From: Yponomeuta sedellus
Lineage: Eukaryota > Arthropoda > Insecta > Lepidoptera > Yponomeutidae
DNA length: 64,000 nucleotides
Direction of reading: 5' to 3'
NCBI GenBank assembly: GCA_934045075.1
Contig: OW203725.1
Coordinates: forward strand, 3,453,623 to 3,517,622
The translations under genes and the position numbers were made by a program. Shown here in pieces: positions 54,643-64,000 of this stretch; position 1 is the stretch's first letter, and each line of letters begins with the position of its first letter. The notes below the pieces were generated by a model that had not been told where the DNA came from, searched no databases, and saw only the letters and a list, made by a program, of their open reading frames with translations.

Positions 54643-54850
54643 TTTTTATTTTTTTTAAAAAGTTAATTATTTTATTATTAAATTTAAATGGGACCACCCT
54701 TGAGGTATTACCTATACGCCGAAAAAAGATTTGTTCAAATCGGTTCATAATTGGCGGAGTTATCGCGTAACAAACATAGAAAAACATACGGGTCGAATTG
54801 AGAACCTCCTCCTTTTTTTGAAGTCTGTTGAAAAACAACCGGAACGAAAA
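54643..54850. mobile_element. Right part of a dispersed lepidopteran-type repeat
   Basis: gggaccacccttgaggtatt, gttcaaatcggttcataatt, acgggtcgaattgagaacct and cctcctttttttgaagtctg are motifs that I associate with an abundant non-coding repeat of moths and butterflies. The palindrome and TRL-308 unit appear to be nested between it and its left part at 53934. Confidence 0.5.
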
Positions 54851-55271
54851 AGGCACGGACCCAGCGTTACGTCAACGGCAGTTCCCCGTGATAATGAGCG
54901 CTAGGTATTTGTACTTCCTGTTTTCCACGTGCCTTAAAGCTTACAACCATCTTCCCTGTTGAAATTCTTGAGTCTGATGATGTCGTGCCGTTACGGTTAT
55001 CGTGCAATGTAAAACCGGCCAATGTTGTGCGTAGTTTGAGAAATGAAACAATGTTTTTTTCTGCGTTTTTGCTGTCTTTTGGGCCGATAAAACGCTGCGG
55101 CCATGAACCATCAATTAGGGTCCTATTTTATAGAACTACTATTCATGGTTTACTTTGGCCATTCGATGTGCATTTATTATGAAACCACAGAATAACAAGT
55201 AGGAAAACTAACTCTGTTTTTCGTATACTGTATAAAATTGTTACTCAACTGTTGTAAATTTGTACTCTAAT
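54851..55271. other. Unrecognised stretch
   Basis: No repeat family or coding evidence. The 65-codon plus frame at 54985-55182 has no motif. Confidence 0.4.
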
Positions 55272-55475
55272 GACGGCCTCTGTGGCGCAGTGGTAGGGCA
55301 TCTGCCTACCATGCAAGAGGTCCCGGTTTCGAAACCTGGCTGGGGACAAAAAAAACAGGTCTTAGATGTTTACATGTTTGTGATGTCCTTGTTTCTGGGT
55401 CCCACGACACAGGGTTTCATAGTGTGGGGCCAGAAGCAATGAATGTGCCTGTATGTAAATATTATGTTATGTTAA
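55272..55475 (+). mobile_element. Metulj-like SINE, full length
   Basis: gacggcctctgtggcgcagt ... gtcccggtttcgaaacctgg (B-box mutated), gatgtttacatgtttgtgat, gggtcccacgacacagggtt, and a tgtaaatattatgttatg tail. Confidence 0.85.
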
Positions 55476-55702
55476 CAGGTTGCCAGTAGGGCAAAGTGCA
55501 TGTAAAAAACAACGAACACTATATTAACAGATCGTTAGCGTACGAAAAACCGGGGAAATTGTACGAATTTTATCTGCAATATACATCGAATTGCCATAAT
55601 AAACAATCAACCGGCACGAAGATCACGAAAAGAGTCTGAGTCATGGCAACTTTGCCCTACTCAAGAGTACATAAATGTATTGCACACAACTTGTCGCACT
55701 TG
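55476..55702. other. Short unrecognised gap
   Basis: AT-rich. ttgccagtagggcaaagt near 55483 and actttgccctactcaag near 55649 form an approximate inverted pair. Confidence 0.4.
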
Positions 55703-56070
55703 AAGCGCTCGTGATCTAGTCGAACCGCGTAATTGGAATCAATCACTTGAGTTAAGCAACAAAAGGCGCGGCCAGGTGCAGGATGGGTGACCGTCCCGTG
55801 ACTACCGCTGGTGGCGTTTTTCCGAGCGCTTCCGTGCTTCGCAATGCACGTTAAGACGTTGGTGCCGGCTGTCCTGTAATGGCAGTCGTGAAGCCATGTC
55901 AGAGGCCTTATAGGCGGCTTGATAAATTCTGACAGTACGGCCCGCCACTGTCTTACAATCCTTCACCAACCCGGACTTGACCCGCGTGGTAGAGTATGAC
56001 CTAAGCTTTCTGCGTTGCAGGAAGAGACCCGTGCCCCGGCAGTGGGGACATACAAGGGTTGATATCGATC
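55703..56070 (+). mobile_element. 5S-SINE, full length, conserved promoter region
   Basis: Box A (gagttaagcaac at about 55749), a ggcgcgg intermediate element and box C (ggatgggtgaccg at 55781) are intact. Head gcgctcgtgatctagtcgaa. Tail gtggggacatacaagggttg, then atcgatcgatcga. No certain TSD. It is a candidate for transcription in the cactcgtggcc subfamily. Confidence 0.87.
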
Positions 56071-56240
56071 GATCGAGACGAGTACAGGCTGATTGCTTGA
56101 TTGAGACGAGGACTCACGCGATCCTCCATCTGCCTATCAAACGAAGGATGAGGCGATCCTTTGACAATTTCTCGCGTAAGAGACACTAAAATGTTTATTG
56201 AAACCATATCATGCTTATACTTACACTCTTATACTTATTA

Positions 56241-56362
56241 CCCGGAACCGGCGAGCGTGCACGCAACGACTTATGAACGTTGATGAAACGAAGGTGATCT
56301 GTCAGGATCGTGGCAGTGCCTGGTCTCTGCCTACCCCTCTATATAGGCGATATAGGCGTTGT
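56241..56362 (+). pseudogene. LINE-A 3' fragment
   Basis: Starts acccggaaccggcgagcgtg, encodes NVDETKVICQDRGSAWSLPT after a small deletion, and ends gcgatataggcgttg. Confidence 0.7.
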
Positions 56363-56540
56363 TACTTATACTCGTTTCAGTTAAGAAAATTTGCTTAACT
56401 ATTCCTAAGCTTATTGGCAGATTTGCCTATTTACTTATTATCTTGAAAAATTAAATTATAATTACTATACATTTTTAATGAAACCTGTGTAAACATTACA
56501 TTTTTTACAATTAAAATTAAAAATAAAATTTAATTATTAG

Positions 56541-56646
56541 CCCGGACTTGGCCCCCGTAGTGGAGTATGGCCTAACCTTTCTGCGATGCGGGAAGAGACC
56601 CGTGCGCCAGCAGTAGGGACATTCAAGGGTTCATGTCGATATCGAA
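56541..56646 (+). mobile_element. 5S-SINE 3' fragment
   Basis: cccggacttggcccccgtag, ggagtatggcctaaccttt, cgtgcgccagcagtagggac and the terminal gggttcatgtcgatatcga. Confidence 0.75.
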
Positions 56647-57734
56647 TTATAAATTTGTTTATTTTTCTACTTCCATTCTTGATCTTAAAGCTACTGAAAT
56701 AATATATTCCACAGATAAAAATTTGCTTCAACAGACTTTCCACGGCTGGATCATGTTTGGAAATGTACCTTATTTAGGTAGCGAGCATTCAAAGCGGGAA
56801 GTTTTCCCTCCGGGCCAATCGCTCGGCCATTGGCAGCGTAATTGGGTTAGGTTAGGATTTGACGGCTCGACGACGCAATTGCCACTAAAACGGGTGTTGA
56901 ATTCTACTCGTATGGTACAGGGTTCAGGGATGTTGCGGATATTCGCAAACGCATTCGCAATTGGGCAATATTCGCATCCGCATCAATAGTTGCAAAGCAT
57001 CGACTTTCGCACTAATCTATGCATGTGAAATGGTGGTTGTTGGGTATAGGACCCACTTAAATACTAATACTTAAAAACGAATGAGAAAACAAGGCACTTA
57101 CAAAGTCTGTCTGCGTCGACGCCTCTCGACTTGGCAGCCGGTGCCGTTCGGGATGGGTGCACTGAGATGTTTGGGGATCCTTAGAATTCCCCGTCTATCC
57201 CAAGAGCTCTTTCCCCAGAAAGCAACCTACCTTCAGTGCACTTTCACGAACCACGTTTTATCAAAATGTACCTATGTCTACTATTTTGGGCGATCCGTCG
57301 CCTAACAACAAAACTGTTAACACTGGGATCCCTCCCTGAACTTATTTCGCACTTCACACGAAGATATAAGCCCGGCAGTCTAATTGCCACACAATTTTGG
57401 GAAAACACACGTTTCACAAGCAACAAAACAAGAGGTCAATTTTTAGCTCATCTGACTAGTTGGAAGCGAAGCCACGTATATAATTAACAGACGATCGAAC
57501 TTTGTAAGGGCCCGACAGCGGGCGTACAATTGGACGGAGCGAACACGAAATAGTACTACTAGTTATGTTTGGCAGGCAACAATCCAGACAAACGGATATG
57601 ATATGGAGCGTGCCGAATTCGCTATCCGACCCGTACCAAGTTCGATCGTCTGTTAATAATACCATCGATTTGCTAATGTATGGTAGGTACTTTCACAGCT
57701 TGCAGTACCTCTTGCGGATACGCATGGCACGTCC
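56647..57734. other. Unrecognised stretch with inverted segments
   Basis: 56740-56930 is open on the plus strand (118-codon frame, for example HGWIMFGNVPYLGSEHSKRE) without a known family. Around 57480-57660, cagacgatcgaactttgtaa and caagttcgatcgtctgttaa (with cacgaaatag... and tggagcgtgccgaattcgc) are inverted, suggesting another foldback of ~180 bp. Confidence 0.35.
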
Positions 57735-57739
57735 TCGTC

Positions 57740-57945
57740 CTCGTCGTCCTCAGGCTATACTAGTCCACTGCTGGACATAGCCTTCCCCTAAAGAGTGCCA
57801 CGTTGTGCTATCATAGGGGGTAATCCCCATAATCCCCACGCTGGGCATGCGGGTTGGGGTTCGCAGTTCAGTTCGCAGTTTGTATCCCTTAGTCGCCTTT
57901 TACGACACCCGCGGGAAGAATTGCACGTCCGATTCAGTCCAATTT
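57740..57945 (-). mobile_element. RTE-like LINE-B2 3' UTR
   Basis: Reversed tail (cgtcctcaggctatactagt), cactgctggacatagcctt, cccacgctgggcatgcgggt and tagtcgccttttacgacacc, with a small gcagttcagttc duplication. Confidence 0.75.
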
Positions 57946-57964
57946 TCTCATTCATGTGTTTCAA

Positions 57965-58040
57965 GTCAGCTGAAGACAGGGCGCTATGGCGCTTATTAGG
58001 GTAAGGCTATGTCCAGCAGTGGACTAGTACAGACTGGTAA
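57965..58040 (+). mobile_element. RTE-like LINE-B1 tail
   Basis: cagctgaagacagggcgcta, tggcgcttattaggg and ctatgtccagcagtggacta. It lies in opposite orientation to the B2 copy just upstream. Confidence 0.7.
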
Positions 58041-58230
58041 TGATGAAATAAGTTAGGCCCCATAGCTTGGCTCGTCTATCAATTCCTGACGGGATACACA
58101 TTAGATATAGCAAAAAAAATATATTAAAAAAATAAAAGAACCCGACTGCAGTAATAAGACAACTGAAAGGGAAAAAACAAGATAATTTTATTTTAAAATG
58201 CTAACCTCGAATCAGAAGAGATGAGCTGCT

Positions 58231-58451
58231 TTACTTGAGGGACCAAATGATACCTATAACTTTATAAGCATTATTTGCTCAAACTGTTGCATTTATAACT
58301 TTATATAAAATGATGCAGTCGGGACCCATTAGAGGACTTTAAACAAACAGTAATAGGTCCCGACTGCAACATTTTATATAAAGTTATAAATGTAACAGTT
58401 TGAGCAAATAATGCTTATAAAGTTATAGGTAAAATTTGGTCCCTCAAGTAA
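58231..58451. mobile_element. Palindromic MITE, ~96-bp arms
   Basis: Arms 58231-58326 (ttacttgagggaccaaatga ... gcagtcgggacc) and 58355-58451 are near-perfect reverse complements around a ~28-bp loop. A short cccgactgcagtaataag at 58141 echoes the inner arm end. Confidence 0.88.
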
Positions 58452-58671
58452 AATTAGGATTCGAATTCAATAAACTAAATATAACAGAGCCATCTAGTCG
58501 CTCCTAGCTGTACTTTAACGAAGCTTATTAACGAATTTTATTTTTGTCACGGTTTTGATCGCATAATTCTGATTTGAGATAGCCTATGACGCCCGCGCAA
58601 GGATGACGAATCGAATGACTTATTTAACAAAATCTGACCATTGGTTAAGGAGTTATGAGGGAACATAGAAT
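58452..58671. other. Short unrecognised gap
   Basis: Nothing recognised between the palindrome and the CATA array. Confidence 0.45.
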
Positions 58672-58872
58672 CGGACATACATACATACATACATACATAC
58701 ATACATACATACATACATACATACATACATACATACATACATACATACATACATACATACATACATACATACATACATACATACATACATACATACATAC
58801 ATACATACATACATACATACATACATACATACATACATACATACATACATACATACATACATACATACATAC
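58672..58872. repeat. CATA microsatellite, pure
   Basis: Two hundred bases of uninterrupted (CATA)n. Frames of 73-120 codons across it are artefacts. Confidence 0.97.
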
Positions 58873-58956
58873 GAACTAAACACATTACCCTCCTTTTGGG
58901 CTGCGCCACAGTCGGGTAAGAAAGATCTCACAGATCTACTTTTTGCCACTTTTTGA

Positions 58957-59089
58957 GCAACTGTATTCAAATAGTATATTTCATTACAAGTGCGGAAAGG
59001 CTGTCATTGCAAAGAGTTCAACTTCACGTTCAACAAGTTGCAATGACGGTTCCGCACGTGTACTGAACGACTATTTTTAATACAGTTGC
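58957..59089. mobile_element. Short foldback element
   Basis: Termini gcaactgtattcaaatagt and actatttttaatacagttgc are inverted. Inside, gtgcggaa...tgtcattgcaa pairs with ttgcaatgacggttccgcac. A lone terminus (gagcaactgtattaaaaa) recurs at 59697. Confidence 0.75.
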
Positions 59090-59728
59090 GAAAAAATTAA
59101 GCAATTTATTGAAATAAAATTATTTGGAAAATGGCGCCAACCGTAAAAGAATATAAGCAGAGATTTTTTTTTCTTCACCCATTCTGGTAGGCAAAGGGAA
59201 CAACGCCCATGCAGCCAAGTCTTCAGTAGAATTTTTTTATTGATATGAAATGAAAATGAAATTTAATGAGATGAAATGAAAAAAAAAACTATTAATAAAG
59301 TAATGAAACAAATTAGTAGCTTCTTTTTAGAAATATACATATTTGCACGAATTATAATTTTTTTCAAATCATAAATGGGAATCATAACAATGGGCGTTTT
59401 TCCTCACAAATAAATTCTGTAGCAATAACTGTCAAATTAGGTCTATTATCTGTGGTTTCCTTATAAACCATAGAGCAGTGCACGGAGTTTGACAGTTGTT
59501 CCAACTATATTTGACATAAGGAAAAATACCCATTTTATTAATTTTTTAGTAAAAACTTCATGGTTGGTTTTTTTAATAGACATTATTTTGACAGTTGGGA
59601 AAGAAAACGCACTAGTTCGGGAAAGGTAAAAAAAAGCACGAGTGTGTAATAGCCCACATCCCGCACGCTCTACGTCCCTGCAATACGCCACTTTTTGAGC
59701 AACTGTATTAAAAAGAAATATAAACTCT
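59090..59728. other. AT-rich stretch, nothing assigned
   Basis: Includes ttgacagttgttccaac and tattttgacagttggga motifs. A 76-codon minus frame has no domain. Confidence 0.4.
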
Positions 59729-59949
59729 TGGACACATCTATTGGCTCACCTTAGAGTTTAGGTTGCGATGGTCCTTACCTACATATGATTGCTAGATTGA
59801 ACAAAAACTATTGATGCAGTTTCAAACCTGATACAATTTACCTAGACCTGGTTGAAAACTGCACCAAAACTTTTTGCTCGACCTAATATAAATTTTTAGC
59901 TAGGACTAAACGAAACTGAGAATGCAAGATGGACCAATAGATGTGTCCA
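59729..59949. mobile_element. MITE with 16-bp perfect terminal inverted repeats
   Basis: tggacacatctattgg at 59729-59744 is the exact reverse complement of 59934-59949. It is 221 bp, non-coding, with weaker inner complementarity. No TSD was identified. Confidence 0.7.
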
Positions 59950-59974
59950 GAAGTGTAGTTCCCATAACCCATAT

Positions 59975-60165
59975 GACTGCCTCTATGGTCTCACGGTTAA
60001 CACGCTTAACTACCGAAACGGAGGTCGTGGGTTCCGTTCCCACTGGGCGCCGCCGTCGAGATCAGTACAATACAAATGGTCTCAGTCTGGGTGTATTTCT
60101 ACGTTTGTCATTTACTATAGCACAATGTATCCTAGTTTGCGACCAGAGCAAGTGATTGTGTTGTG
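59975..60165 (+). mobile_element. Second tRNA-derived SINE type
   Basis: The head has A-box-like tatggtctcacggttaacac and B-box-like gtgggttccgttcccactgg, then a body (cagtacaatacaaatggtct, ctagtttgcgaccagagcaa) and an attgtgttgtgag end. It is unlike the Metulj-like and TRL-308 heads. It is the only copy in the window, and a decayed B-box variant makes activity unlikely. Confidence 0.6.
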
Positions 60166-60193
60166 AGGAAGTTATTGATTTATTTATTATTTA

Positions 60194-60372
60194 GTAGTTG
60201 ACCCCGCGAACTTCATACCGCCTAACAGTCGATTCTTATTTTTTTTTTCTTCGTAAGAACCATCCTCCACTTCAAGGAATATTCTAAAAAAAGAATTAGC
60301 GAAATCGGTTCAGCTGCTCTCGAGATTTGCCCTTACCAACACAATCAGCGATTAATTTTTATAAATATAAGA
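60194..60372 (-). mobile_element. Non-autonomous Helitron
   Basis: On the minus strand it begins TCTTATATTTATAAAAATTA and ends cgaagttcgcggggtcaaCTAC, related to 18254 and 46459 but with a mutated last base. Confidence 0.75.
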
Positions 60373-60663
60373 AGATATAGCGTGACATTTTATGTAGTTC
60401 GACGCCAGATTAACTCTAATGCCAGTATGGAGGTGTCATTTCTACAACCGATATGGCTTCACCGAATTAGGTGACTTACCTTCCGTGTCACTTCTCACAC
60501 ACTACAAATTAAACAACAGAAGTTTCATTGGAAGGTCCAGTAAGTCGGCCCCTTAGTGCTGAGGTCCATCTTGAGTCATGGATCTTGGGTGTAAAGTAGT
60601 AGACACATTAGATTCACATACACACATACACACTAGCACTTACACACTCAAGCTGTTAATTAA
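60373..60663. other. Short unrecognised gap
   Basis: Contains an imperfect acacac-rich run at 60615-60645. Nothing else noted. Confidence 0.45.
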
Positions 60664-60675
60664 TAATTTTTGCTT

Positions 60676-60834
60676 CTTCTTCTTCGGGCTATATTATGTA
60701 GGCCACTGCTGGACATATCCCTCCCCTAATGAGCGCGATAGCGCCCTGTCTTCAGCTTGCCGCATCCAGCATCTACCGGCAGTTTTTCGCAGATCGTCAT
60801 CCCACCTGGTCGGAGGGCGTCCTACACTACGTTT
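60676..60834 (-). pseudogene. RTE-like LINE-B1 3' end, 12-bp TSD
   Basis: taatttttgctt at 60664-60675 and 60835-60846 flanks a reversed GAA-tailed copy (cttcttcttcgggctatatt ... tggtcggagggcgtcctaca). It contains the RALWRSL-type C-terminus. Confidence 0.85.
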
Positions 60835-60846
60835 TAATTTTTGCTT

Positions 60847-62005
60847 GATAACTGTATTATTCATTGGTAAGTTAATAACAATTTTAATTAATGTTCATTT
60901 CTAACTTTCTTTCCCAAGAAAGTTGATATATTTTTGATTATTTTGTATGAGTGATTTTCCACAGTAACATAATAGCATTGTATCATACCTTTTGGGACAG
61001 CACTGGCTCACGAGATACATGTTCCCGCCTAATTCAGGAGGCAGGCACAATCATACTGTAACAAATTTAATCTTTTTGTGTTCAAAAAATCATCTTATCT
61101 TTATCTTTTTATCATCTTTTTTTTATAATTTGTCTTTTTGTCGATTCGGTAGTGGAGAATTGATTTCTGAGGCTCAAATTTTGGTCTTGAATTTAACTCC
61201 TTTGGTAACTAATTAGATTCAATTTTAAATAATTGAATTCCTATGTGACTATTCACTTTTTGACTTAAGTATTTGGTTCAGATCTAAGCAGTAAAAGGAC
61301 TTGAAATTCAAGGTGCTAAATTACCTATTCCGGCACAAAGTAAGCTCCATTAGATTAAGCTAAAAAGTTGAAACTACTTATTTCGATGAAAAATCAACAT
61401 CATTGTAAACCGTTTCAATCGAAAGCGTATTATAGAAAAACAAAAATTCGGTTCGGCTCGGTTTTAAATAAAAACGCTTGTTTCATTAGATTTAGAATGA
61501 TATTTTTTCTGTGAAACAATGTGTTGTTTTATTCATTCTTCCGCAAATAGCATTAAGAAATGTTTTATTAACGAAACATATCACGGGCTGCAATAAACAA
61601 TTTTATATGGAAAAGTAATGATCTAAATACTGGAATATACGATACTGGAATCCAAATACTGGAATATACAATACGATACGATACTAACACTTAAGTGTAA
61701 AATAACAACTACCTAGGTTGAAGGCACTGTATATAGCCGTGAAAAGGCCGCAGTCTCTGCATGTGGCCAGGGATTTTAGACTTGAAACTAAAACGGGCCT
61801 TACAACCAAGTATGATTCGCACTTGGCAGGTCTTATTTTCATTTTGTATCCCCTCCGTTTCCCAAGCTGCCTGTAATTCTTTAGCTCGCAGCAAAGAGGT
61901 ACAAGTTTCTTCAGAGAGCGTTACCTTTTGTCGCAGTTTGGAAAGTAACAGCTACCTAACATCAAGAAAGAGGAGGCTTTTACCCCTTAACTGGTAACTC
62001 CTATA
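60847..62005. other. Unrecognised stretch
   Basis: AT-rich, with tandem gatactggaatcc-like repeats at 61625-61685. Opposing 60-78-codon frames at 61709-61997 have no recognised motif. Confidence 0.4.
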
Positions 62006-62365
62006 TTAAAAACCTATTCAGCGGCTAAAACTTCCACCCATACCAGGATTCAAATACGCGACCTCTGGCTAACCGTGCCAGCCAGCGCTCTCACAACTGA
62101 GCTAATGGGCAAGTACCGGCATCAGCGAAATTTCGAACCTTTTTACAATATTTTCTGTATGGTTTACAGGCAGCGACATCAGGCTGAAGTAATTTGCATC
62201 ACTTGCAGCCCCGAGTACCTATTTTGCAGTTAGGTTTTACATCGGAATGATGTCGCTGTACCCACGTGATTTTATTCTTTTTTTTTGCACTAACCCGTTC
62301 TAAGGACAATTTTAAAAACCTATTTAGAGGCTAAAAATGCACCCATGCCGGGACTCGAACCAAAA
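62006..62365 (-). mobile_element. TRL-308, ~1.2 tandem units, diverged
   Basis: An antisense module with many changes (accaggattcaaatacgcga) and a full body, then the restart gcactaacccgttctaagga and a second module broken at gggactcgaacc. This is the oldest-looking copy. Confidence 0.8.
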
Positions 62366-62786
62366 ATGCATGTAATATCAGGCGCCCGTGCCACGCGCGC
62401 TCGTTCTGCTGAACTCCGTGAACAGGGCGGTACCGCAATGTGTTATATTTACCACAAGGATTGGGAAAATTATTGAAGAATGCAAGGGAATGCTTGAAGA
62501 GGGATGATTCTGTTTTTGTAGTATTTAAGTGATTTCTGTTACGTTATACCTTATATATTGGTATGGTATTGTTACCATAACTTTACAAATGTACATAACT
62601 CAAAAAACAAAGACATTTAGTACATGCCGAGGTTTGAACCCCGAACATCCCGAACGTGAAACCAGCGGCATTCTAAAGTTTCGAAACCACTGCTCTATTA
62701 AGTTTAAGATTGTTATATTATTGCTGTATTTTTTTCTAAACTGTACCTATATTTCATCGACTACGAGTTTTATTACTGATTTAATC
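62366..62786. other. Unrecognised; possible decayed tRNA-like B-box
   Basis: At 62628-62650 the sequence gccgaggtttgaaccccgaa could be an antisense T-arm of another tRNA-derived SINE. The evidence is weak. Confidence 0.35.
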
Positions 62787-63190
62787 TTGTTCTTCTTCAG
62801 GCCATATTATGTAGTCCACTGCTGAACATAGCCCTCCCCTAATGAGCGCCATAGCGCCCTGTCTTCAGCTTGCCTCATCCAGCATCTGCAGACAGTTTTT
62901 CGCAGATCGTCATCCCACCTGGTCGGAGGGCACCCTACACTACGTTTGCCGAGTCGCGGTCTCCACTCAAGAATACGTTTACTCCAACGGTTGTCGGTTC
63001 TTCGCGAGATATGGCCAGCCTACTGCCACTTCAGCTCGCTAATTCTCTGAGCTATGTCGATAACTTTGGTTCTCTGTCTTTGGATGCATTCGATATTAAT
63101 CCTATCCTTAAGAGAAACTCCGAGTATAGATCTCTCCATAGCTTGCTGAGCGACTTTGAACTAGTGGACCAGCCCTTTCGTTAGTTTCTC
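62787..63190 (-). pseudogene. RTE-like LINE-B1 ORF2 C-terminus with 3' end
   Basis: The minus strand reads AMERSILGVSLKDRINIECI, QRTKVIDIAQRISELKWQ, a stop, [39 protein letters not shown] and EDRALWRSLGEGYVQQWTT followed by a stop. It then has the gcctgaagaagaac tail. One internal TAG interrupts the conserved WQWAGHI motif. It is the clearest guide to the other B1 fragments. RT and endonuclease domains are absent. Confidence 0.85.
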
Positions 63191-63694
63191 TGACCATGTC
63201 ATTACTGGTTTATGTTAACAGTATTTACATATTTACAAAATAAGTGTTATATAAAAAATCCTAGACCGCTGCCGTTTGGGAGTCTTCCCAGGACGCTATT
63301 ATAATTATGATTACTATTCTATTCTAAAAGTGTGCGGCTGACAGAGTGCGACAGCTGTTCTCTATCTTCTTTTGTATTCGGTCACAATAAGTGCCGCGGC
63401 GTTCGTTCGTCGTCTAATGAAATTAAAATGAGCAAGAAAATTAGTTTCATATAATAAGAGAGACACTCGGGTTTCTAGGGGAGCCCGAGCGAATTTGAGT
63501 AGATGTTTTACTAAGTTTTTGGGGAATATCGCAGTTTCTTTATCGTCGTAGTTTCTGGTTTTTATAGTCGATTAGTATTTCTGAACGATTCACGATACTT
63601 ATACATAGTTATATATTAAACGGGTCTACTCGCGATTATTTATTAGGTAAAACGTAATTAACTTTATAGTAGATTGTATCATAAGATTGTTATA
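63191..63694. other. Unrecognised stretch
   Basis: No repeat boundary or coding evidence was recognised. Confidence 0.4.
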
Positions 63695-63835
63695 CCACCG
63701 CTGGGGACAAAAAACCCCAGTCTTGGATGTTTACATGTTTGTGACGTCGGTGTTTCTGGTTCCCACGACACAGGGTATCCAAGTGTGGGGCTAGAAGCAA
63801 TGTGTGTGTCTGTATGTGAATGTTATGTTATGTTA
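63695..63835 (+). mobile_element. Metulj-like SINE lacking the tRNA head
   Basis: Starts at the T-arm end (ccgctggggacaaaaaaccc), then gtcttggatgtttacatgtt, ggttcccacgacacagggta and a tgaatgttatgttatgtt tail. Confidence 0.8.
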
Positions 63836-64000
63836 GATGGGAGCAAAACAATATTGTTAGTCCGGCAAGTCCAGAGTGAAGTGAGGGATTTTTAGTAGAA
63901 TCCTGAACATACGGATTTATTGCCACTGACGTCACTGCAATGCCTGATACTTCTTATTCTTCCAGAGCCATCTCCTATCGGAGGTTGGATGTCATTGTGG
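63836..64000. other. Window end, nothing recognised
   Basis: The final 165 bases show no assignable feature. Confidence 0.4.

Overview
This 64-kb window is AT-rich, repeat-dense eukaryotic DNA. The repertoire points to a lepidopteran insect (moth or butterfly), although the species cannot be named from sequence alone. The clues are short non-autonomous Helitrons ending in CTAG, a tRNA-derived SINE resembling the lepidopteran Metulj type, RTE-like LINE 3' ends tailed with GAA or GAT repeats, Penelope-like remnants, and long CATA microsatellites. I see no intact host protein-coding gene, no functional tRNA or rRNA gene and no CRISPR array. The best candidate for a host exon is one short open stretch on the minus strand at 49381-49640. 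Most long reading frames here are microsatellites or translated repeats.

Two repeat families dominate. (1) A 5S-rRNA-derived SINE, called 5S-SINE below, has about 20 pieces. The reference copy at 48229-48600 has 12-bp target-site duplications (TSDs), an internal promoter region that closely resembles 5S rRNA, and a GAT-repeat tail. Other near-full copies lie at 654-1010, 11203-11537, 39678-40015 and 55703-56070. (2) A tRNA-like repeat with a 308-bp unit, called TRL-308 below, has 16 loci. It occurs as single units, as foldbacks (antisense unit joined to sense unit) and as a seven-module tandem/inverted array at 43046-44905. Several of these insertions, including the array as a whole, sit between 12-15-bp direct repeats, so they behave as integrated units.

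Layout. 0-9 kb: 5S-SINE pieces, an inverted-repeat MITE, TRL-308 copies and a CATA array. 9-20 kb: a 5S-SINE palindrome, LINE 3' ends with clear TSDs, a Helitron, a Metulj-like SINE and a TA-flanked MITE. 20-32 kb: mostly unrecognised AT-rich DNA with scattered MITEs, TRL-308 and LINE scraps. 32-43 kb: 5S-SINEs, the longest CATA array, a ~0.4-kb tandem repeat at 36352-38105 and a TTCCG-type minisatellite. 43-46 kb: the TRL-308 array, a second foldback beside it and a Penelope-like remnant. 46-58 kb: 5S-SINEs, an RTE-like pseudogene at 51995-52890 and a 73-bp-arm palindrome with a GC-rich core at 54091-54313. 58-64 kb: palindromic MITEs, another CATA array, a different tRNA-derived SINE and RTE remnants.

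The elements fit a LINE-driven system. The 5S-SINE 3' tail resembles the RTE-like LINE tail (a cagcagtgg motif followed by a trinucleotide repeat), so RTE machinery probably mobilised it (inference). A recurring theme is inverted duplication: 5S-SINE, TRL-308, LINE fragments and MITEs all appear as foldbacks, suggesting frequent template switching during reverse transcription or repair.
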